Source of the DNA: Cherax quadricarinatus
Lineage: Eukaryota; Arthropoda; Malacostraca; Decapoda; Parastacidae
DNA length: 64,000 bases
Assembly: GCF_038502225.1 (NCBI RefSeq)
Contig: NC_091378.1
Location: forward strand, 10,659,351-10,723,350
Direction: 5' to 3'
Shown: positions 34,101 through 46,832 of the stretch, piece by piece
How the letters are laid out: the number at the start of each line of letters is the position of its first letter
Position numbering within the stretch: position 1 is the first letter of the stretch
Notes under the pieces: generated by a model
Databases searched by the model: none
The model's input: only the letters and a program-made list of their open reading frames with translations
Told to the model about the DNA's origin: nothing
Program-made: the position numbers and the translations under genes

Positions 34101-36520
34101 AGCATAGTACTGAGTACTGTGTTTCAGCCTAGTACTGAGTACTGTGTTTCAACCTAGTACTGAGTACTGTGTTTCAGCCTAGTACTGAGTACTGTGTTTT
34201 AGCCTAGTACTGAGTACTGTGTTTCAGCCTAGTACTGAGTACTGTGTTTCAGCCTAGTACTGAATACTGTGTTTCAGCCTAGTACTGAGTACTGTGTTTC
34301 AGCCTAGTACTGAGTACTTTGTTTCAGCCTAGTACTGAGTACTGTGTTTCAGCCTAGTACTGAGTACTGCGTTTCAGCCTAGTACTGAGTACTGTGTTTC
34401 AGCCTAGTACTGAGTACTGTGTTTCAGCTTAATACTTAGTACTGTGTTTCAGCCTAGTACTGAGTACTGCGTTTTAGCGTAGTACTGAGTACTGTGTTTC
34501 AGCCTAGTACTGAGTAATGTGTTTCAGCCTAGTACTGAGTACTGTGTTTCAGCCTAGTACTGAGTAATGTGTTTCAGCCTAGTATTGAGTAATGTGTTTC
34601 AGCCTAATACTGAGTACTGTGTTTCAGCCTAGTACTGAGTAATGTGTTTCAGCCTAGTACTGAGTAATGTGTTTCAGCCTAGTACTGAGTAGTGTGTTTC
34701 AGCCTAGTACTGAGTAATGTGTTTCAGCCTAGTACTGAGTAATGTGTTTCAGCCTAGTACTAAGTAATGCGTTTCAGCCTAGTAGTGAATACTGTGTTTA
34801 AGCCTAGTACTGAGTACTGTGTTTCTGAGCACTGTGTTTCAGCCTAGTATTGAGTACTGTGTTTCAGCCTAGTACTGAGTACTGTGTTCCAGCCTACTAC
34901 TGAGTACTGTGTTTCAGCCTAGTACTGAGTACTGTGTTTCAGCCTAGTACTGAGTACTGCGTTTCACCCTAGTACTGAGTACTGTGTTCCAACCTACTAC
35001 TGAGTGTTGTGTTTCAGCCTAGTACTGAGTACTGTGTTCCAGCCTAGTACTGAGTACTGCGTTTCAGTCTAGTACTGAGTACTGTGTTTCAGCCTAGTAC
35101 TGAGTAATGTGTTTCAGCCTAGTACTGAGTAATGTGTTTCAGCCTAGTACTGAGTATTGTGTTTCAGCATAGTACTGAGTAATGTGTTTCAGCCTAGTAC
35201 TAAGTAATGTGTTTCAGCCTAGTACTGAGTAATGTGTTTCAGCCTAGTACTGAGTAATGCGCTTCAGCCTTGTACTGAGTACTGTATTTCAGCCTAGTAC
35301 TGAGTACTGTGTTTCTGAGCACTGTGTTTCAGCCTAGTATTGAGTACTGTGTTTCAGCCTAGTACTGAGTACTGTGTTCCAGCCTACTACTGAGTACTGT
35401 GTTTCAGCCTAATACTGAGTACTGTGTTTCAGCCTAATACTGAGTAATGTGTTTCAGCCTAGTACCGAATACTGTTTCAGCCTAGTACTGAGTACTGAGT
35501 TTCAGCCTAGTACTGAGTAATGTGTTTGAGCCTAGTACTGAGTACTGTGTTTCAGCCTAGTACTGAGTAATGTGTTTCAGCCTAATACTGAGTACTGTGT
35601 TTCAGCCTAGTACTGAGTAATGTGTTTCAGCCTAGTACTGAGTACTGTGCTTCAGCCTAGTACTGAGCAATGTGTTTCAGCCTAGTACTGAGTAATGTGT
35701 TTCAGCCTAGTACTGAGTACTGTGCTTCAGCCTAGTACTGAGTAATGTGTTTCAACCTAGTACTGAGTAATGTGTTTCAGCCTAATACTGAGTACTGTGT
35801 TCCAGCCTAGTACTGAGTACTGTGTTTCAGCCTAGTACTCAGTACTGTGCTTCAGCCTAGTACTGAGTTCTGTGTTTCAGCCTAGTACTGAGTACTGTTT
35901 CAGCCTAGTACTGAGTACTGTTTCAGCCTAGTACTGAGTACTGTGTTTCAGCCTAGTACTGAGCACTGTGTTTCAGCTTATTACTGAGTATTGTGTTTCA
36001 ACGTACTACCGAGTACTGTTTCAGCCTACTACTGAGTACTATTTCAGCCTACTACTGAGTACTGTTTCAGCTTACTACTGAGTACTGTTTCAGCCTACTA
36101 CTAAGTACTGTTTCAGCCTACTACTGAGTACTGTTTCAGCCTACTTCTGAGTACTGTTTCAGCCTACTACTGAGTACTGTTTCAGCCTACTACTGAGTAC
36201 TATGTTTCAGCCTACTACTGTGTACAGTAAATTTCAGCTTACTACTAAGTACTGTTTCAGCCTACTGCTGAGTACTGTGTTTCAGCCTACTACTGTGTAC
36301 GGTATACTTCAGCCTACTACTAAGTACTGTTTCAGCCTACTGCTGAGTACTGTGTTTCAGCCTACTACTGTGTACGGTATACTTTAGCCTACTACTAAGT
36401 ACTGTTTCAGCCTACCACTGTGTATAGTATATTTCAGGATGCTACTAATTACTGTTTCAGCCTACTACTGAGTAATGTATTTCAGCCTACTACTGTGTAC
36501 AGTATATTTCAGCCTACTAC
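22119..36520 (+). repeat. 25 bp satellite array, about 570 units, with higher-order duplications
   Basis: The unit is 25 bp: TACTGAGTACTGTG, then TTTCAG, then CCTAG. It contains two overlapping AGTACT palindromes. The array is nearly uniform from 22.1 to about 27.2 kb. Variants carrying TAATG, TTCGG or TTTCTGAGCACTG appear afterwards in repeated order, showing block duplications. From about 35990 the unit becomes 23 bp (CAGCCTAC instead of CAGCCTAG, lacking TG), with 27 bp forms that contain GTACAGTATA. Stops in every unit exclude coding. Confidence 0.98.
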
Positions 36521-38427
36521 CTGGAGAGAGTTCCGGGGGTCAACGCCCCCGCTGCCCCGTCTGTGACCAGGCCTCCTGGTGGATCAGAGCCTGATCAACC
36601 AGGCTGTTACTGCTGGCTGAACGCAAACCAACGTACGAGCCACAGCCCGGCTGGTCATGTATCGACTATAGGTGTTTGTCCAGTGCCAGCTTGAAGACTG
36701 CCAGGGGTCTATTGGTAATCCCCCTTATGTATGCTGGGAGGCAGTTGAACAGTCTCGGGCCCCTGACACTTATTGTATGGTCTCTTAACGTGCTAGTGAC
36801 ACCCCTGCTTTTCATTGGGGGGATGTTGCATTGTCTGCCAAGTCTTTTGCTTTCGTTGTGAGCGATTTTCGTGTGCAAGTTCGGTACTAGTCCCTCTCGG
36901 ATTTTCCAGGTGTATATAATCATGTATCTCTCCCGCCTGCGTTCCAGGGAATACAGGTTCAGGAACTTCAAGCGCTCCCAGTAACTGAGGTGTTTTATCT
37001 CCGTTATGCGCGCCGTGAAGGTTCTCTGTACATTTTCTAGGTCAGCAATTTCACCTGCCTTGAAAGGTGCTGTTAGTGTGCAGCAATATTCTAGCCTAGA
37101 TAGAACAAGTGACCTGAAGAGTGTCATCATGGGATTGGCATCCCTAGTTTTGAAGGTTCTCATTATCCATCCTGTCATTTTTCTAGCAGCTGCGATTGAT
37201 ACAGTGTTATGGTCCTTGAAGGTGAGAACCTCCGACATGATCACTCCCAGGTCTTTGACGTTGGTGTTTCGCTCTATTTTGTGGCCAGAATTTGTTTTGT
37301 ACTCTGATGAAGATTTAATTTCCTCGTGTTTACCATATCTGAGTAATTGAAATTTCTCATCGTTGAACTTCATATTGTTTTCTGCAGCTCACTGAAAGAT
37401 TTGGTTGATGTCCGCCTGGAGCCTTGCAGTGTCTGCAATGGAAGACACTGTCATGCAGATTCGGGTGTCATCTGCAAAGGAAGACACGGTGCTGTGGCTG
37501 ACATCCTTGTCTATGTCATATATGAGGATGAGGAACAAGATGGGAGCGAGTACTGTGCCTTGTGGAACAGAGCTTTTTACCGTAGCTGCCTCGGACTTTA
37601 CTCTGTTGACTACTACTCTTTGTGTTCTGTTAGTGAGGAAATTATAGATCCATCGACTAACTTTTCCTGTTATTCCTTTAGCACGCATTTTGTGCGCTAT
37701 TACGCCATGGTCACACTTGTCGAAGGCTTTTGCAAAGTCTGTATATATTACATCTGCATTCCTTTTGTCTTCTAGTGCATCTAGGACCTTGTCGTAGTGA
37801 TCCAATAGTAGAGACAGACAGGTGCGACCTGTTCTAAACCCATGTTGCCCTGGGTTGTGTAATTGATGGGTTTCTAGCTGGGTGGCGATCTTGCTTCTTA
37901 GGACCCTTTCAAAGATTTTTATATGGGATGTTAGTGCTATCGGTCTGTAGTTCTTTGCTGTTGCTTTACTGCACCCTTTGTGGAGTGGGGCTATGTCTGT
38001 TGTTTTTAGTAACTGTGGGACGACCCCCGTGTCCATGCTCCCTCTCCATAGGATGGTAAAAGCTCGTGATAGGGGCTTCTTGCAGTTCTTGATGAACATG
38101 GAGTTCCATGAGTCTGGCCCTGGGGCAGAGTGCATGGGCATGTCATTTATCGCCTGTTAGAAGTCATTTGGCGTCAGGATAACATCAGATAGACTTGTGT
38201 TAACCAAATTCTGTGGCTCTCTCATAAAAAATTCATTTTGATCTTCGACTCTCAGTCTGGTTAGCGGCTTGCTAAAAACTGAGTCACATTGGGACTTGAG
38301 TAGCTCACTCATTTCCTTGCTGTCATCTGCGTAGGACCCATCTTGTTTAAGTAGGGGCCCAATACTGGACGTTGTTCTCGACATTTATTTGGCATAGGAA
38401 AAGAAATACTTTGGATTTCTTTCTCAC
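36521..38427 (-). mobile_element. LINE (family 2) inserted in the satellite
   Basis: A 5'-truncated minus-strand LINE splits the 23-27 bp part of the satellite. Its 3' end (about 36521-36660 on the + strand) has the GC-rich terminal region shared with 14524-14660. The coding region covers the RT and its upstream linker. The endonuclease and ORF1 are missing. The satellite on both sides is of the CCTAC type, so insertion happened after that variant had spread. A clear TSD could not be read in the repetitive flanks. Confidence 0.9.
36666..38384 (-). pseudogene. LINE family 2 reverse transcriptase, two in-frame stops
   Basis: From 38384 downward: SSIGPLLKQDG, DDSKEMSELLKSQCDSVF, then a stop at about 38158. 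Next come MPMHSAPGPDSWNSMFIKNC, NYRPIALTSHIKIFERVL, QHGFRTGRTCLSLLLDHYD, DVIYTDFAKAFDKCDHGVI, SVPQGTVLAPILFLI and SSFADDTRICMTV. A stop near 37388 (IFQ*AAENN) precedes MKFNDEKFQLLRYGK, VKDLGVIMS, SLVLSRLEYCCTLTAPFK and CLPAYIRGITNRPLAVFKLA. The frame is otherwise continuous, so this is the best-preserved family 2 copy. The FADD box is intact. Group: CR1/Jockey-like; finer clade not assigned. Confidence 0.9.
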
Positions 38428-39866
38428 CCTAATGCTGAGTACTGTGTTTCAGCCTACTACTGTGTACAGTATATTTCAGCCTATTACCAAGTACTTTTCA
38501 GCCTACTGCTGAGTACTATTTCGGCCTACTACTAAGTACTGTTTCAGCCTACTACTGAGTAGTTTCAGCCTACTACTGAGTACAGTTTCAGCCTACTACT
38601 GAGTACTGTGTTTCAGCCTACTACTGTGTACAGTATATTTCAGCCAACTGCTGAGTACTGTTTCAGCCTACTACTAAGTACTTTTCAGCCTACTAGTGAG
38701 TACTGTTTCAGCCTACTATTGAGTACTGTTTCAGCCTACTACTGAGTACTATGTTTCAGCCTACTACTGTGTACAGTATATTTCAGCCAACTGCTGAGTA
38801 CTCTTTCAGCCTACTACTAAGTACTTTTCAGCCTACTACTAAGTACTGTTTCAGCCTACTACTGAGTACTGTTTCAGCCTACTATTGAGTAATGTTTCAG
38901 CCTACTACTGAGTACTGTTTCAGCCTACTACTGAGTACTGTGTTTCAGCCTACTACTGTGTACAATATATTTCAGCCTACTGTTGAGTACTGTTTCAGCC
39001 TACTACTGAGTACTGTGTTTCAGCCTACTACTGTGTACAGTATATTTCAGCCTACTACTAAGTACTTTTTCAGCCTACTACTGTGTACAGTATATTCCAG
39101 CCTACTACTATGTACTGTTTCAGCCTACTACTGAGTACTGTTTCAGCCTACTACTAAGTACTGTTTCAGCCTACTACTGAGTACTGTGTTTCAGCCTACT
39201 ACTGTGTACAGTATATTCCAGCCTACTACTAAGTACTGTTTCAGCCTACTACTAAGTACTGTTTCAGCCTACTACTAAGTACTGTTTCAGCCTACTACTG
39301 AGTACTGTTTCAGCCTACTACTGAGTACTGTGTTTCAGACTACTACTGTGTACAGTATATTTCAGCCTACTACTAAGTACTGTTTCAGCCTACTACTAAG
39401 TACTGTTTCAGCCTACTAATAAGTACTGTTTCAGCCTACTACTAATTACTGTTTCAGCCTACTACTAAGTACTGTTTCAGCCAACTACTAAGTACTGTTT
39501 CAGCCTACTACTGAGTACTGTTTCAGCCTACTACTAAGTACTGTTTCAGCCTACTACTAAGTACTGTTTCAGCCTACTACTAAGTACTGTTTCAGCCTAC
39601 TGCTGAGTACTGTGTTTCAGCCTACTACTAAGTACTGTTTCAGCCAACTACTAAGTACTGTTTCAGCCTACTACTAAGTACTGTTTCAGCCTACTGCTGA
39701 GTACTGTTTCAGCCTACTGCTGAGTACTGTGTTTCAGCCTACTGCTGAGTACTGTTTCAGCCTACTGCTGAGTACTGTGTTTCAGCCTACTGCTGAGTAC
39801 TGTTTCAGCCTACTGCTGAGTACTGTGTTTCAGCCTACTGCTGAGTACTGTTTCAGCCTACCAGAA
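38428..39866 (+). repeat. Satellite, 23-27 bp variant part
   Basis: Continuation of the satellite after the LINE. The main unit is 23 bp (TACTGAGTACTG, then TTTCAGCCTAC) with TACTAAGTACTG variants, interspersed 25 bp units and 27 bp units containing TGTGTACAGTATATTTCAG. Towards 39700-39850 a 48 bp two-unit period (23+25) with TGCTGAGTACTG is regular. It ends abruptly at CAGCCTACCAGAAAG. Confidence 0.97.
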
Positions 39867-39929
39867 AGATCATCAGGTCATGTGACCTGCCTTGTGACAC
39901 GTGACTCACCTTAACTCATAAAACCTACC

Positions 39930-40155
39930 TTAAGTCATGTGACCTTTCTTATGTCATGTGACCTGCCTTAGGTCACGTGACCTTTCTTATGTCATGTGAC
40001 CTGCCTTAGGTCACGTGACCTTTCTTATGTCATGTGACCTGCCTTAGGTCACGTGACCTTTCTTATGTCATGTGACCTGCCTTAGGTCACGTGACCTTTC
40101 TTATGTCATGTGACCTGCCTTAGGTCACGTGACCTTTCTTATGTCATGTGACCTG
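39930..40155 (+). repeat. 38 bp minisatellite with E-box palindromes
   Basis: About six units, each with TCATGTGACCTGCCTTAG and GGTCACGTGACCTTTCTTAT. GGTCACGTGACC is a perfect 12 bp palindrome centred on CACGTG. TCATGTGACC is a near match to the same bHLH-type site. The array is followed by CTATATAAAC at 40161. Confidence 0.95.
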
Positions 40156-40197
40156 CATTTCTATATAAACTTCACCATCTGCTCAATTTTAAATTTG

Positions 40198-40230
40198 CTG
40201 AAGATGGCCTCAGTCTGATACCGAAATATG
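40198..40230 (+). ncRNA. Possible hammerhead-like core
   Basis: CTGAAGA at 40198-40204, then TGGCCTCAGTCTGATACC as a potential stem II, then GAAATATG. This follows the layout CUGANGA, stem, GAAA seen in Penelope-linked small hammerheads. Stem II pairing is poor and the ACGU box is absent, so it is probably a decayed copy at best. Confidence 0.3.
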
Positions 40231-40305
40231 CTATATGCTCATGTTATTTTTTTTAATTAATGTTACATTACATTATTTTTTAGATTTTCCCACCGAAGAG
40301 ATTAG

Positions 40306-40364
40306 TTTATTGTGCACACCATATTGTGCACACCATATTGTGCACACCATATTGTGCACACCAT
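40306..40364 (+). repeat. Four tandem copies of a 14 bp unit
   Basis: ATTGTGCACACCAT repeated four times. GTGCAC is palindromic. 40365-40730 has no recognised gene. Its part near 40620-40660 has a weak match (CCCTGGATCAAGAGC) to the SINE-like family. Confidence 0.9.
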
Positions 40365-40735
40365 ATCCATCCTGGGGACGGTAGCGGAAGAGCGTATGGA
40401 TACACAAAAGACCCAGGAACTAGGCCTCAAAAGGGTTAACAGGTGTACATCTGGATTTATATCTACAATTCACTTATCTGTTATAAGCAAATTTGGGAAA
40501 TACACAACACACATTCGTAAACGTAAAATAGTATTAATTTTATATTCGTGAAGGAGCTGTTAAACCTGTGAAGATCGTAGTGCTGGAGGGTATATGAGGT
40601 AATATTTCTTGTTACAAGGAAGACGGGGATAGCTTTGAGTCCCTGGATCAAGAGCACTTTACCAGCATTAAGGCACTCCTCTCTGAGCCTTATACAGATA
40701 AAAATACATGATGACAGACTCAGTTTGAGACTCAC

Positions 40736-41129
40736 CTCCGAACATGAGGAAAAAGAGTATCTTGATGGGGATAAACTCTTTCTTGATGAGGTCTTTCCAC
40801 ACCCGATATATCCACTCCGGCCGACTCATGTTACTGAAACTCCACATCCTCCACTTCTCTTGCCAAGGTATACACACTCAGAGCTCTTTATATCTCAGTA
40901 TATATACACTTACAGGTGTGCACACAGCTCTGTGTATATAAGTGTATGTGCACCCACCGCTATATATATATATCTCAGGATATTTATATATACACTAAGG
41001 GGATACTTCAGTTTCTATCTTAAGGGTCAAAGTACCCTGGATAGTGCTTAGGTGTTCTGGCTGAGACAAACACTAGCACACAGTCGTAACCTCAGCCACT
41101 GCTCACTGAAGGAAGACGGTCCTCAACAC
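40736..41129 (-). CDS. Putative 5' exon of a host gene, possibly MFSD6-like transporter
   Basis: On the minus strand an exon would start after TTTTTCACAG at 41130 (a pyrimidine tract and AG) and end before GTGAGT at 40735-40730. The coding part reads MSRPEWIYRVWKDLIKKEFI and PIKILFFLMFG from ATG at 40829, with an in-frame upstream ATG near 40847 (MWSFSN). It ends in phase 1. A lysine-rich helix followed by LPIK-like PIKILFFLMFGG resembles the segment leading into the first membrane helix of MFSD6-like major facilitator proteins. That family call comes from motif memory and could be wrong. Downstream exons are not in the window; the intron would contain the satellite. Confidence 0.4.
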
Positions 41130-42110
41130 CTGTGAAAAAGACACAACCTCTGTTAATAGTCTTACTGTAAAAGAGATTAATCATTATTTAGGGACCAAAT
41201 AAGAATAAAAGTAAAACATAAATTGAAAATAAATGCATGTTAAAGCGTTAAATTTATATTAAGTAAAGTAAGTGGTGGAGAATCTTTATTACCATACTCA
41301 GACATCTAAGTCACGTTGGGAACAAGTTACAAATGTTAAATTAACTGGATGACCAGTCAGGCTTCCTGGAACTTCATGAGATGATTGTGAGTGTTGTGTT
41401 GCAGGAGTTAGATAGATCGTCACTTTAGCAAGTGTATTTAAGTACACCCATACGTTAGTTTATGGAGTCACTTAAGGCTACTAACCTGCTGTATAAGCAG
41501 GCCTCACTTATACAGCAAGTCAGGTTCTGGGCTACTGCTGTAAAGTGAAAATCACTGTAAAAGCCTGATAACATGTTTATACTATCATATATTATGTGAG
41601 CAATGGAGCTAGGCCTAAAAAATACATATACAGTACGCACATTACTTACCTTTAAAATTTTTCGTCCTTAGCTTATAGTTAGTGGTAAATATATTTATTC
41701 AAGGAGAACTGAATTAATAATGTGTAAAACTGAAAACCACTGCATTAATGAAACACCGTACAGCGAAATTCTGTAAAACAAAATGTTCCAACCCCTGAAT
41801 GGGTTGCAGTATATATAATGTGTATTATGATTAAGAATATGTATATATATAATTATTACCTTTTCATATAATTTTATATTGCTTATATTTGCGATAATAG
41901 CTAAATCGTAAATGTATTGCTTTATATTATTATTATTTGACTTAGCTAAATTTTGTGAGGTAGGATGTAACATATGTGCTCAGTTCAAGTCTTGATTGTC
42001 TAACTACTGTAATTATCGCTTGTGGCTCGTTAGACTGCCGGCTTCTGTTTCTGAGCTGCAGCTGTCCACGGAGCTATCACGTGATCGAGGGGAGGGGGGA
42101 GGGTGTCCTC
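41130..42110. other. Unassigned AT-rich sequence with one hairpin
   Basis: No gene is recognised. TGCTGTATAAG at 41487-41497 and its exact reverse complement at 41507-41517 form an 11 bp stem with a 9-base loop. The surroundings (41470-41800, with recurring ACTGTAAAA and TGTAAAAC motifs) look like an old dispersed repeat. Confidence 0.45.
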
Positions 42111-42111
42111 A

Positions 42112-42195
42112 CCTCGCCTGAAGTATTCAGTCTGGTCTAGACTCGCTGGGTGGTTGGACGTATTCCAGACAAAGTGCCTAAATCTCCCTTATAGG
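42112..42195 (-). promoter_or_regulatory. Possible minus-strand promoter and first-exon donor
   Basis: Minus strand: CCTATAAGGGAG (TATA-like, about 42194-42183), then about 70 bases later CAGGCGAG|GTGAGG at about 42115-42108, a good donor match. With the acceptor at 41130 this could make a non-coding first exon for the 40.7-41.1 kb exon. The local GC content is higher than its surroundings, and CACGTGAT lies at about 42079. Speculative. Confidence 0.2.
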
Positions 42196-43078
42196 CCCTT
42201 GTTGGAAGATCGTCTCTTGTCTCATTATTGTTAGTTCTGGAGACTGTTCACAGAACACTGTATAGACTTAGTGATTTTCGACGTTGTACTGAGGTTGTCT
42301 CTCATAGACACTCTGAGTAACTCAGGTCCTGAGCTGTAGCTTCTGACCTAACTTGTACTGGTATCTGTGTATTATCACAGTCGGGGATTTTCTTATGCTG
42401 AACTTAGATTCAGTAGTATGGGAGTTTTGTGACTTTTGTGGAGGATCTGCTGATGGTCCCTACTTAGTGTCATTATATTATCTCCTTGTTCCTGATTCTG
42501 TGTCGCAGTTGCTTGTTATATTGCTATTGGGCTTAGCATTCTTTTTGTTGTTCAAGCAGACTGTTCTGACTGCCAGTTGGTCAAGAAGTTAGTTTATTTG
42601 AGGACTTTGTCAGTCACTTGTTTAAGTCTATTCGAGTCATGAGACATAGCGAACTACTTAGAGCACTTACACACATACACAAACTTACTTGTACATATTT
42701 TTTATATCTTATTAAATGTTAATGTACCAGACGGTACTTAAGACTTATAAATGTTATATGTGCTTTCAGCACAATACTACTGTATACGAGAGAAGTGATT
42801 ATTCTTATTTTGTTGATTACTGTGATTAATTTAATTTGATATACGCCTAGACAACTTAATAAATTTATTAAATTTTATTTTATCTAGTTAGTAGCCTACC
42901 AGTTGTAATCCTGAAACACTATTGAATCATACTGAATTCTAATGGATAATTGGGCAAGGATACTGACTAATTGTTACGAAAACCCAGTAACAGGCTGGAT
43001 GCTAGAAGGGCAGTCCTTTCTAGTATTCACTGGAGATCTCTAAGCTTTTAGAATCGCGTTTTTTTGTAACACAGAACT
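42196..43078. other. Unassigned sequence, possibly LTR-like
   Basis: No coding motif is identified. The stretch with CTGTTCACAGAACACTG near 42243 and TTACGAAAACCCAGTAACAG near 42974 has the feel of retroelement termini, but no paired LTR or primer-binding site was found. Confidence 0.25.
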
Positions 43079-43369
43079 CACTACAAGAAGACTGGCAAGG
43101 TTTCCCAAGTGACGCTCTGCATCACTCGACCGCAAATGCCTCAAAAGCTGGCATCCTGATAGTGCATCATTGATATAAAAATCACTTGTGGGGTCAGACC
43201 ATACAGGAGGAGATTGAAATATTTTGAAACCATGCTTTAGGGTCACTGATATGCCCGGGCTAGGAAGAAACATGGCTTGTAAACAAGGCTGCCCAGCTTC
43301 TGAGGCGTCTGTGGCCAAGTGGTGTAAAGCGTCACTTGGGGAACCTTGCCAGTTTCCCTGTAGTGGGAT
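43079..43369. repeat. Imperfect inverted repeat of a tRNA-SINE-like sequence
   Basis: 43083-43165 (GACTGGCAAGGTTTCCCAAG, then TGACGCTCTGCATCACT) is the diverged reverse complement of 43276-43368 (CACTTGGGGAACCTTGCCAG on the + strand). The right-hand copy, read on the minus strand, begins with ATTCGATCCC, which matches a Pol III B box. The + strand also has TGGCCAAGTGG at 43312, which matches an A box. It is unclear which strand carries the original tRNA-like head. Confidence 0.5.
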
Positions 43370-43515
43370 CGAATGATAACTATGATCTTTCTTTGTATAT
43401 ACCCACTTGTTTCTGCATGGTGCATTGATATATATTTTACCCAGCCTAATGGTGAGCGAAAATTCACGACGCTCTAAACCACTGGACCATCCAATCCTAC
43501 CAAGATCACGCACCC
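43370..43515 (-). repeat. tRNA-derived SINE head
   Basis: On the minus strand TGGTCCAGTGG (43489-43479, A-box match) is followed by TTTAGAGCGTCGTGAATT and TTCGCTCACCATT. The B box (ATTCGATCCC) follows near 43375. The A-to-B distance of over 100 bases is larger than usual, so an insertion (around 43395-43435) probably separates them. Confidence 0.5.
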
Positions 43516-43638
43516 ACCAGAGCTAGATGTTGTACCGTGATCCGAGGACATACGATGGTGTGGCTGCCTCAGAGCTAATTTCATTCTACTCCCCATTTGG
43601 TGTACCAGCATCCACAAGCAGTATATATAGTATTGGAA

Positions 43639-43648
<10 letters not shown>

Positions 43649-43721
<73 letters not shown>
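43649..43721 (+). repeat. (TA)n microsatellite
   Basis: Pure TA repeats directly before the truncated 5' end of the RTE-like LINE. Confidence 0.97.
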
Positions 43722-45923
<2,202 letters not shown>

Positions 45924-46097
45924 GAACATAGAACACTGCAGAAGGTCTGCTCACAACTTGTCCAATACCTCTTCCATGCTATCCAAGACTAAACCCCACC
46001 CGGTAGATCATCAGATACAGCATTCTCCACTTGACCTCAACATTCTGAACCTGACTATAAATACTAACGTACCTTCCACCCCAGGTAGATCTGTTTG

Positions 46098-46136
46098 TGA
46101 CTTGAAAAAGCCCACTGTGTGGGCGAAACGTTGTCA
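46098..46136 (+). ncRNA. Hammerhead-like ribozyme candidate, U3/A8 variant
   Basis: Stem I TGAC (46098-46101) pairs with GTCA (46133-46136). The core TTGAAAA (46102-46108) stands where CUGANGA is expected. Stem II is GCCCAC-TGT-GTGGGC (46110-46124, perfect). Then come GAA, a self-complementary ACGT (46128-46131) and T at the cleavage position. C3U together with G8A would keep the 3-8 base pair. One extra A lies before stem II. The minimal stem III resembles Penelope-linked hammerheads that cleave as dimers. Activity is untested. Confidence 0.5.
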
Positions 46137-46205
46137 ATAAAGGATCACATTAAACTGCATATGTGTTTATGTTTCCATTGTGTCGGTATTTTATACCATT
46201 TATTT

Positions 46206-46689
46206 TCAGTTGTTGTTGTTGTTGTAATGTACAGTACAGTGCTTCAAATAATTCCTGTTTTGTCGCGACTCACGAGATATATTACTGGCAGACGCTTGAT
46301 GGCTGTTATGGCTGACACTCACCCCCCACCGTCACGTGAAGTTAATAATGGCTGTGCAGGAAAGCGGTTGCTTCTTACGGAGCCTCTGATACGAGGCCAA
46401 AGGCACAACTAAACAGGTCTTTATGTGACATAAATCCGTGTCAGGTGATTTATTTCTGACAAATTAAATAAAAAAACAATAACAGCCTAGCGACAGGTTC
46501 CCCTACCGGCACTAATGTAGACCCCCAACACCGCCCAATAAAAGCAGTAATAATGCTACTTCAAAATAAGTCTGTTAGCCCCCCTAGTAACCAAATAGTC
46601 ACAACTAAGCTCCTTCAATACAGAAATTTTGATCCCGCATCTTCACTGGCTATATATTTCGAATTCGTTTCTGTGAGAAACATTGTTGT
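46206..46689. other. Unassigned sequence
   Basis: A short (TTG)n run at about 46211-46226 follows the Penelope tail. No gene is recognised. Confidence 0.4.
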
Positions 46690-46701
46690 AGAACTCACGA
46701 A

Positions 46702-46820
46702 GATGAACATCAAAATGGTATACAATACCGACAGGTTGTTAGGTAAGACACATATGCAACAGTTAGACAACTTTATTCCGAATAAAGTTGTCTAACTGTT
46801 GCATATGTGTCTTACCTAAC
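46702..46820 (-). mobile_element. Penelope-like foldback, 41 bp perfect arms, 12 bp TSD
   Basis: TSD AGAACTCACGAA at 46690-46701 and 46821-46832. The element is 119 bp: an unpaired end containing GGTATACAATACCGAC (reverse complement of the Penelope tail GTCGGTATTGTATACC), then a perfect palindrome 46738-46820 with 41-base arms around one C at 46779. The arms include GTAAGACACATATGCAACAG. The orientation is opposite to 48896-49580. Confidence 0.88.
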
Positions 46821-46832
46821 AGAACTCACGAA

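Noticed and set aside
22119..39866. CRISPR-like array of short repeats
   Set aside because: The 25 bp units are directly adjacent with no unique spacers, and the window is eukaryotic. It is satellite DNA.
42353..42592. 79-codon frame with a hydrophobic segment
   Set aside because: A single hydrophobic stretch is not enough, and no gene context is visible on the plus strand.
42196..43078. Solo LTR
   Set aside because: No matching partner, no TSD and no primer-binding site could be identified, so it was left as unassigned.
43308..43380. tRNA gene on the plus strand
   Set aside because: TGGCCAAGTGG looks like an A box, but there is no acceptor stem or anticodon arm. The B box matches better on the minus strand. 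A SINE remnant is more likely.
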